A DNA stretch of 6,003 nt from Myxococcales bacterium (GTDB lineage: Bacteria; Myxococcota_A; Polyangia; Nannocystales; Nannocystaceae): contig JAGQIT010000376.1 of the NCBI GenBank assembly GCA_020431135.1, positions 1 to 6,003 on the forward strand, given 5' to 3'. Both the position numbers and the translations under genes were made by a program. Positions within the stretch are counted from its first letter, which is position 1, and every line of letters starts with the position of its first letter. Positions 1 to 4,753 of this stretch are shown one piece after another. The notes below the pieces were generated by a model, which saw nothing but the letters and a program-made list of their open reading frames with translations, was not told the DNA's origin and did no database searches.

Positions 1-425
1 CGGAGACCGGCCTCGGGATCCTCCCCGGCGCCCGTGGCACAGCCGAGCTCGCCCAGGCGATCGGCCCGGCCCAGGCGCTGCGCCTCGGCTGCACCGGCGA
101 GGCCGTCGGCGGCGAGGAGGCGGCGCGCCTCGGGCTCGTCCAGGAGCTCGTCGCCGACGTCGACGCCGGCCTCACGCGCGTCCGCGCCCTCGCCGATCTC
201 CTCCGCCGGCGCTCGCCGACCGCCGTCGCCGCGTTCAAGCGCGGCCTCCTCGACGCCCAGGGCCGGCGCGAGGCCGAGCGCCTCGAGATCGAGGCCGCCG
301 CCTACGAGCGCTGCGTCGACAGCGGCGAGGCGGCGATCGGCCGGGCCAACTTCGCGGCGATCCGCGCCGGCGAGGCGCCCCCGTGGGGCCCGCGGGTCCT
401 CGGCGACCCGGAGCCCCAGAGCTAG
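1..425 (+). CDS. Enoyl-CoA hydratase/isomerase (crotonase family), C-terminal part
   Basis: The gene enters from the left edge. Full codons begin at base 3 and the stop is TAG at 423-425, leaving 140 visible residues of a family usually about 260 long. The first residues, ETGLGILPGARGT, match the crotonase segment that carries the second catalytic Glu (Glu164 in rat enoyl-CoA hydratase) followed by the PGxxGT turn. The ET.L.I.PG form resembles methylglutaconyl-CoA hydratase (AUH)-type members more than the usual PEI.LG form. The segment TGEAVGGEEAARLGLV is the conserved stretch after it, and helices with a GRANFAAIRAGEAPPWG tail form the C-terminal region that packs trimers in this family. 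Crotonases hydrate or isomerise acyl-CoA thioesters in the cytoplasm, in fatty acid or branched-chain amino acid breakdown. The oxyanion-hole half is outside the window, so the substrate cannot be assigned. Codon use matches the kinases downstream. Family assignment is secure; the subfamily is a guess. Confidence 0.9.
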   Translation, partial: ETGLGILPGARGTAELAQAIGPAQALRLGCTGEAVGGEEAARLGLVQELVADVDAGLTRVRALADLLRRRSPTAVAAFKRGLLDAQGRREAERLEIEAAAYERCVDSGEAAIGRANFAAIRAGEAPPWGPRVLGDPEPQS

Positions 426-430
426 CGTCT

Positions 431-443
431 GGCGAGTCTCGCC
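431..443 (+). terminator. Short palindrome just after the crotonase stop, weak terminator candidate
   Basis: GGCGAG-T-CTCGCC is a perfect odd palindrome beginning 6 bases after the TAG. As RNA it gives a 5-bp stem with a 3-base loop. There is no T-run after it, so an intrinsic terminator is only weakly supported. The inner ten bases recur in reverse complement at 520-529 (CGAGACTCGC), so the pair could instead be binding sites for a dimeric regulator. Confidence 0.2.
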
Positions 444-822
444 TCGCGCGGCGATCGTCGGCCCCGATCGGCCCCAGGCTGGCGGCCGCGCTAGCGCGTC
501 GTCGACCCCGGATGCCCGACGAGACTCGCGCATTCGCAGGACGATCTGGGCCGACTCCGCCGCCGACGATCGCTGCGAGCATCTGTCGAGGCGCCGCGCG
601 AGCGCACCACGCGGGGCGCCAGGCTGATCGCCGCGCCCAGGGGGCAGGTCAGGCGCCGCGAGAAGATCTGCGAATCCCCGCAAAAACATCGTCCTTCGCC
701 ACCACTGGCGCGCTGCGCGGGCGAAACTCGGCGCTGCCTCGAGCGTTCCAAGGCGAGCCGGCGGCGCCGGCGAGTCGCGCGAATGAACACCGTTTGTCGG
801 AGGCGTGGAGGCGACGTGGGGC

Positions 823-850
823 GCCGGAGCGCGGGGAGCCCCGCGCCGGC
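823..850. repeat. Strong GC hairpin (inverted repeat) in the intergenic region
   Basis: GCGCGGGG at 829-836 is the exact reverse complement of CCCCGCGC at 839-846, separated by AG. Outside it, GCCG at 823-826 pairs with CGGC at 847-850, leaving a 2-base bulge (GA, 827-828). This gives 12 base pairs, all G-C, in 28 bases. RNA would more likely form a 7-bp inner stem with a GAGC tetraloop. There is no T-run on either side, so it is not a standard intrinsic terminator. It could still stop or pause transcription, belong to a small RNA, or be a chance product of GC-rich sequence. Confidence 0.5.
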
Positions 851-902
851 AGGAGACGAGCGCCGCGCCGACGCGAGGAGACTCTCCGGCGCCGCGCGCG
901 AA

Positions 903-920
903 TACATGTCCTGGACTGTA
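903..920. promoter_or_regulatory. Operator-like inverted repeat
   Basis: TACA-T-GTCC-T-GGAC-TGTA: the arms TACAGTCC (interrupted by one extra T at 907) and GGACTGTA are complementary over 8 bases around a central T at 912. The core GTCCTGGAC is perfectly palindromic. The site is less GC-rich than its surroundings and lies about 65 bases upstream of the best promoter candidate, a usual place for a dimeric regulator. It runs directly into AAGGAGACCTCC (920-931), which contains a second small palindrome, GGAG-AC-CTCC. No known regulator consensus was recognised. The extra T spoils exact two-fold symmetry of the outer half-sites, which lowers confidence. Confidence 0.3.
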
Positions 921-982
921 AGGAGACCTCCGACTGACTTCACCCTATGCAGGGATTTCCCGCCGAGAGTTTCCCCGGTCTA

Positions 983-991
983 TGGGATAAT
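983..991 (+). promoter_or_regulatory. Extended -10 promoter candidate for the first kinase
   Basis: TGGGATAAT matches the extended -10 pattern TGnTATAAT at every defined position except the first base of the hexamer (G for T). It sits in the AT-richest part of the intergenic region. No good -35 hexamer lies 16-18 bases upstream, as is allowed for extended -10 promoters. A start near base 998 would give a leader of about 100 bases before the ATG at 1100. The call rests on sequence pattern alone. Confidence 0.35.
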
Positions 992-1017
992 TCGCCAGCT
1001 CGCGGCCGGTGACCCGG

Positions 1018-1046
1018 TTGTGTTGCCGAGGTCGGCGGACTACCCT
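1018..1046 (+). promoter_or_regulatory. Second, weaker sigma70-like promoter candidate
   Basis: TTGTGT (1018-1023) and TACCCT (1041-1046) are separated by exactly 17 bases. Each keeps the most important positions of its consensus (TTG of TTGACA; TA...T of TATAAT) but only three of six overall. Transcription would start near 1053, leaving about 47 bases of leader. The -10 element overlaps the 3' arm of the inverted repeat at 1025-1050, so a protein bound there could block it. This is weaker than the extended -10 candidate upstream. Confidence 0.18.
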
Positions 1047-1057
1047 CGGCCGCCGGC
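1025..1057 (+). promoter_or_regulatory. Two mutually exclusive hairpins in the first kinase's leader
   Basis: Hairpin A pairs GCCGAGG (1025-1031) with CCTCGGC (1044-1050): 7 perfect pairs and a 12-base loop. Hairpin B pairs GTCGGCGG (1031-1038) with CCGCCGGC (1050-1057): 8 pairs including one G-U, and an 11-base loop. The 5' arm of B lies in the loop of A, and the two share bases 1031 and 1050. They interlock in pseudoknot order, but the connecting loops (0-1, 5 and 0 bases) look too short for both full stems to coexist. The RNA could switch between two folds. The structure lies 43-75 bases before the ATG. Function is inferred; as DNA the same repeat could be an operator. Confidence 0.35.
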
Positions 1058-1099
1058 AAAAGTGCGCGTCGCGCCGAGCGGGCCGCACCTACAGCTTCG

Positions 1100-4000
1100 A
1101 TGAGCGCAGAAGAGGAAAGCCAAGAGAAGCTGCCCGAGTCGATCGCGGGTCGCTATCGGATCCGCAGGCTCCTCGGACGTGGCGGCTTCGGGGCGGTCTA
1201 CGAGGCCTACGACCAGCTCGAGGAGCGCCTCGTCGCGCTCAAGGTCATCCGCCACGACATCGAGGTCGGGACCCAGGCCGGCGTCGGCACCGGCTCGTCG
1301 CGGGCGCTGCGTTCGCAGGCCCACCCGCCGTCGTCGAGCTCGCGCCTGATCGACCCTCTGCGGAAGACAACCCTCACGACGCGGACCTTCAGCGACACCA
1401 AGGGCGCGGTCGACGACGTCACGGCGCGCTTCAAGGACGAGTTCCGCCTCCTCACCCAGCTCCACCACCCGAACCTCGCGGCGGTCTACGACTTCGGGCG
1501 CTGCGACGAGCAGGACTCCTTCTATTTCACCCAGGAGCTGATCCACGGCCAGTCGCTCGGCGACTTCTTAAAGGGCAAGCCGCGCGAGACGATCGTCGAG
1601 ATCATGGTCCAGCTCGCGCGGGCCCTCGACTACATCCACACCCTCGGCTTCGTCCACGAGGACATCAAGCCGAGCAACGTCCTCGTCTGCGCGCCCGAGA
1701 GCGTCGGCGGCGTCCCGCAGGCGAAGATCATCGACTTCGGCCTCGCCCGCGTCCTCCGCCGGCCGAGCGAGCTGGTCGCCGACGAGGATGACGAGGAGGT
1801 CGAGGTCCACGGCACGCCGGGCTTCTCCGCGCCCGAGAAGGTCCGCGGCGAGACCACCGACGCGCGCTCCGACATCTACTCGCTCGCGGCGACGCTCTAT
1901 ACCGCGATCCGCGGGCAGAAGCCCTTCCCCTCCCGCGACTTCCGCGAGGCGCTCCGCAATCAGCGCGACTGGCGCCCGGAGCTCGCGGGCGCGGTTCTCT
2001 CCTCCGCCGGGCCGGTGATCGCCGAGCTCATCGGGCGCATGCTCCAGCCCGACCCGAACAAGCGCCCGCAGTCGGCCCGGTCGATCGTCCTCGAGCTCCT
2101 CCGCCGCGAGAGCGCGCAGATCCGCAGCCGCCAGGCGAGCGCCGAGGATCGCAAGGAGTTCGCCCGCGTCCTCGTCGAGCACCTCCCCTTCGTCGACCGC
2201 GCCGGCTACCTCGACATCCTCCTCACCCGCGCCGTCGAGGTCCTCCGCCCCGAGGCCGTGAGCGAGCCTGGGCGCCTGCCTCGCCCCGCTCGGCTGATGC
2301 GGACGGTCTTCGTCGAGGCGCCCGAGGGCATGGGCAAGCAGCGGCTGATGGCCGAGGTCCGCCGCGAGGTCCAGCTCGGCGACGGCCTCTTCGTCGAGGC
2401 CAACTGCTGGGGCGGCGAGGGCGGCGTCGGCCCCTTCGGCCCGGTCGTCCTCCAGCTTGCGACCGCGCTCGGCGAGCGCTCGTCGACGATCCGCCGCTAC
2501 GCCGAGCTCGTGAAGGCGGCCCGCGGCCGGCGCCCGGACGACGTCATCAGCGCCCAGCTCATCGAGTTCCTGATCTCGGCCGCCGGCGAGAACCCCTTCG
2601 TTCTCCACCTCTCCGACCTCGCCCGCGGCGGCGAGACGGTCCGCACCGCGGTCGACCACCTGGTCCGGGCGATCGACCACAACGAGGCGCGGATCCTCCT
2701 GTGCGTGACGACCGAGCCGCACACCAAGCTGCGGCCGATGGTCGAGGGGCTCGGCCGCGAGCAGCTCGCCGAGGTCTGGAACCTCCGCCCCTTCACCAAG
2801 ATCGAGATGCACGCCGTTTTGCAGGGGATCCTCGGCGACGCGCAGATCTTGGGCGACCTCACGGCGATGCTCGACAAGCTGACAGGGGGGCACCCCCTGA
2901 GCTTCCGCGAGACCCTCCGCGTCCTCATCGAGGAGTCGATCCTCGTGCGCGACGCCGACTCCTGGGTGCTGCGCGGCTCGTCGGTCGCCGCCGAGCAGCT
3001 CCACAAGAGCCTCGCCCAGCGCTCCGAGGGCCGGCTCGACGGCCTCGGCGTCAGCGCCTGGGAGATCGCCAGCATCCTCTATCTGATCGAGGCGCCGATC
3101 GAGGAGCGCCAGCTCGCCGAGCTCTCGGACCTCCGCCGCGAGCGCTTCCGCCGGACCCTCGATCGCCTCGAGAGCGAGGGCCTCGTCGTCCGCAGCGCGA
3201 CGGTCGGATCCAACCTGGTCACCCTCGCCCACGAGTCGGTCCGCGAGGCCGTGCGCATGCGCTACGGCGACGCGCTCAACGAGACCCGCCTCGACCTCGC
3301 CGAGCGGATCGACGAGCTCGACAGCCCCGACGCCAACCTCATCTACCTGCGCGCACGCCTCCTCGACGACGCCTCCGACGGCCTCGAGTCCGCCGACGCG
3401 CTCGAGGCCGCCGCCAACGCGCTCTTCAAGGCCAACCAACCGCAGCTCGCGACGCGGGTGATCGAGCGCCTGATCACCCGCCTGCGCCGCTACGGGCGGA
3501 TCCCGGCGCTGCCGCGCCTGCTCAAGGCCAAGCTCCAGCTCCTCGAGCAGGGCGCCGGCGCCCTCGACGACCCGCAACGCGAGGCCGCCCACTACCAGGC
3601 GGGGATCCTCGTCGCCGAGCTCCTCGGCGACTACCGAGCGCAGGCGATCTTCCGCCTCGGCCTCGTCGACCGCTTCGCCCTCGACACGACCCGCGACGCC
3701 GAGCGGGCGCTCGAGCGCCTCGAGCAGGCGACAGCGACCGCGAAGCTCGCCCGCGACAAGATCCTCGAGCTGCGGATCGCGATCCGCCGGGCGGAGATCC
3801 TCCTCAACTCCGGCGAGATCGAGCAGGCCGTCCACCACTCCGGCGAGGCGATGAAGATCGTCGACTACGACAACGCCGGCGACGCCGACGTCATGCACAT
3901 CATCGGCGTGCGGATCCGCTGCCTGTCGCTCGCCGGTCACTTCGAGTGGGCGCGCGAGCTCCACGACTTCGCCAAGCCGATCGCCGCCCGCGTCCCGGTC

Positions 4001-4624
4001 GTCCTCCGGCGCTCGTACCTCTCGGGGATCGCCTTCCTCGCGGTCCTCGGCGGCGAGCCGGAGTGCGCGGTCCCGGAGACGCGGCAGGCGATCGAGGAGC
4101 TGCGCAGCGCCAACACGACGCGCCTGCTGATCCCGCCGCTCCACAACCTCGGAGACCTGCTGTTGCGGACCGGGCATACTGCCCAGGCGGCCGAGGCCTT
4201 CCGCGAGGCGATCCGCCTGAGCGGCCTCCACGGCTACGACTTCCACGTCAACCTGAACCGCGGCTTCCTCGGCTACACGATCGCGCGGATGGGCGAGGTC
4301 GAGGAGGGCGCGGCGATGCTCGCCGAGGCCAAGGCCGGGATGCTGCAGATCCAGGGCGAGCACGTCGCGCAGCAGCAGCTCCGCCTCCTCGACGCCGAGC
4401 TCGCCCACCTGCGCGGGCAGAGTCCGCGAGCGCGTCGCGAGCTCGAGGAGATGCTCGCCGACTTCGAGTCGGCCAAGGAATTCTCCCTGGCGAATTGGGC
4501 CAAGGAGGCGCTGGCCAGGATCGAGCGCGACCGCGGCACCACCTTCATCGAGGCGCCGAGCGGCCTCGCCGAGGCCGCGGTCGCCCCCGACGAGGAGACA
4601 GTGCGGACCAAGCCCGTGCGCTAG
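1100..4624 (+). CDS. Ser/Thr protein kinase fused to STAND/AAA-type ATPase and TPR-like tail, divergent active sites
   Basis: A 1174-residue protein with no membrane segment seen. Residues about 19-335 form a Hanks-type kinase: glycine loop GRGGFGAVY (26-34), beta3 Lys48, alphaC Glu114, catalytic loop HEDIKPSN (186-193), DFG 212-214, GTPGF..APE to Glu246, and C-lobe Arg322 in NKRP. Asp188, Lys190 and Asn193 are kept, but HRD is HED. About 46 extra Ser/Thr-rich residues separate Lys48 from Glu114. The activation loop is acidic and has no Thr before Thr239. Residues about 400-620 match the ATPase of PknK-like/COG3899 fusions: A407..GMGKQ (Walker A, Ser/Thr replaced by Gln414), HLSDL near 503-507 (Walker B, first Asp is Ser505), GGHPL 596-600. 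A winged-helix-like stretch follows to about 750, then TPR-like helices (clearest at 1011-1085). Such proteins couple phosphorylation to ATPase and scaffold functions. The ATG at 1100 is the only usable start: an in-frame TGA lies at 1010-1012 with no ATG, GTG or TTG between. No Shine-Dalgarno is visible. Targets are unknown. Confidence 0.9.
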   Translation: MSAEEESQEKLPESIAGRYRIRRLLGRGGFGAVYEAYDQLEERLVALKVIRHDIEVGTQAGVGTGSSRALRSQAHPPSSSSRLIDPLRKTTLTTRTFSDTKGAVDDVTARFKDEFRLLTQLHHPNLAAVYDFGRCDEQDSFYFTQELIHGQSLGDFLKGKPRETIVEIMVQLARALDYIHTLGFVHEDIKPSNVLVCAPESVGGVPQAKIIDFGLARVLRRPSELVADEDDEEVEVHGTPGFSAPEKVRGETTDARSDIYSLAATLYTAIRGQKPFPSRDFREALRNQRDWRPELAGAVLSSAGPVIAELIGRMLQPDPNKRPQSARSIVLELLRRESAQIRSRQASAEDRKEFARVLVEHLPFVDRAGYLDILLTRAVEVLRPEAVSEPGRLPRPARLMRTVFVEAPEGMGKQRLMAEVRREVQLGDGLFVEANCWGGEGGVGPFGPVVLQLATALGERSSTIRRYAELVKAARGRRPDDVISAQLIEFLISAAGENPFVLHLSDLARGGETVRTAVDHLVRAIDHNEARILLCVTTEPHTKLRPMVEGLGREQLAEVWNLRPFTKIEMHAVLQGILGDAQILGDLTAMLDKLTGGHPLSFRETLRVLIEESILVRDADSWVLRGSSVAAEQLHKSLAQRSEGRLDGLGVSAWEIASILYLIEAPIEERQLAELSDLRRERFRRTLDRLESEGLVVRSATVGSNLVTLAHESVREAVRMRYGDALNETRLDLAERIDELDSPDANLIYLRARLLDDASDGLESADALEAAANALFKANQPQLATRVIERLITRLRRYGRIPALPRLLKAKLQLLEQGAGALDDPQREAAHYQAGILVAELLGDYRAQAIFRLGLVDRFALDTTRDAERALERLEQATATAKLARDKILELRIAIRRAEILLNSGEIEQAVHHSGEAMKIVDYDNAGDADVMHIIGVRIRCLSLAGHFEWARELHDFAKPIAARVPVVLRRSYLSGIAFLAVLGGEPECAVPETRQAIEELRSANTTRLLIPPLHNLGDLLLRTGHTAQAAEAFREAIRLSGLHGYDFHVNLNRGFLGYTIARMGEVEEGAAMLAEAKAGMLQIQGEHVAQQQLRLLDAELAHLRGQSPRARRELEEMLADFESAKEFSLANWAKEALARIERDRGTTFIEAPSGLAEAAVAPDEETVRTKPVR

Positions 4625-4713
4625 TGCGTTAGTCTTGGAGGCGCTGCGCTGCGCGGCAGGTCATACGTGGAGACGATCCTTCCCCAGGTACCATGCTCGC
4701 CGACCACCCGGGG

Positions 4714-4732
4714 CCGCGGGCGCTGCCTGCGG
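4714..4732 (+). promoter_or_regulatory. Hairpin just upstream of the second kinase's ribosome binding site
   Basis: CCGCGGGC (4714-4721) pairs with GCCTGCGG (4725-4732) around a GCT loop: 8 pairs, one a G-U (4718 with 4728). It is the main structure in the 129-base spacer 4625-4753, which holds no gene. No T-run follows, so it is unlikely to be a simple intrinsic terminator of the first kinase. It ends 11 bases before the Shine-Dalgarno. It could set translation of the second kinase, protect a processed mRNA 5' end, or be chance in GC-rich DNA. Confidence 0.35.
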
Positions 4733-4743
4733 GGCTGACGCGA

Positions 4744-4750
4744 GAGGGGG
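4744..4750 (+). promoter_or_regulatory. Ribosome binding site deciding the GTG start of the second kinase
   Basis: GAGGGGG contains GAGG (4744-4747), 6 bases before the GTG at 4754. An in-frame TGA at 4736-4738 rules out any start further upstream, and GTG is the first start codon after it. The in-frame ATG at 4787 has only AAGG two bases before it, which is too close. GTG is therefore preferred. Confidence 0.6.
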
Positions 4751-4753
4751 ACG

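Larger units (their letters stand above)
426..1099. other. Gene-free 674-base intergenic region upstream of the kinase pair
   Basis: No reading frame here looks coding. The open frames on both strands give Arg/Ser/Pro/Ala-rich low-complexity translations without family motifs, and they lack the near-total G/C third position of the neighbouring genes. Visible structure, left to right: a palindrome after the crotonase stop (431-443), a perfect 12-base palindrome CGCGCTAGCGCG at 487-498, a short self-complementary GCCGGC-GGC-GCCGGC at 757-771, a strong hairpin at 823-850, an inverted repeat at 903-920, and a relatively AT-richer stretch at about 940-1025 holding promoter-like elements. The palindromes at 487 and 757 are what GC-rich DNA yields by chance. 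The region is probably the end of the crotonase transcript plus the control region of the first kinase. A small RNA cannot be excluded. Confidence 0.6.

Noticed and set aside
487..498. Perfect 12-base palindrome CGCGCTAGCGCG
   Set aside because: At this GC content, a palindrome of this length is expected by chance about once in a region this size. Nothing else marks the site.
34..627. A 197-codon plus-strand frame overlapping the crotonase end
   Set aside because: Its first two-thirds lie out of frame over the well-supported crotonase coding sequence. The product is Ser/Arg/Ala/Pro low complexity.
491..943. A 150-codon minus-strand frame in the intergenic region
   Set aside because: Arg/Ser/Pro-rich with no recognisable motif, no preference for G/C third positions, and no convincing ribosome binding site before its GTG start.
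920..1012. AAGGAG at 920-925 followed by ATG at 947, a possible 21-codon leader peptide
   Set aside because: The spacing of 21 bases is too long for a working Shine-Dalgarno, and the short peptide has no repeated codon or stall motif that would suggest attenuation.
1262..1423. Frameshift or assembly error as the source of the kinase insertion
   Set aside because: The frame stays open and keeps G/C third positions across the segment, and the kinase motifs on both sides are in the same frame.
1568..4408. A 946-codon open frame on the minus strand opposite the first kinase
   Set aside because: It is the antisense shadow of CTC/GAG/GTC-rich codons. The translation is a monotonous Leu/Glu/Ala/Asp/Arg/Val mix without family motifs, while the plus strand has a complete set of kinase and ATPase motifs.
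2701..4632. A 643-codon open frame on the plus strand, out of frame with the first kinase
   Set aside because: The product is almost entirely Arg, Pro, Ala and Gly, typical of an out-of-frame read through GC-rich coding sequence. It overlaps the well-supported kinase gene throughout.
4625..4680. Promoter for the second kinase using TTGGAG (4635-4640) and CATACG (4662-4667)
   Set aside because: The spacing of 21 bases is too long and the -10 match is poor. No convincing promoter could be assigned in the spacer.
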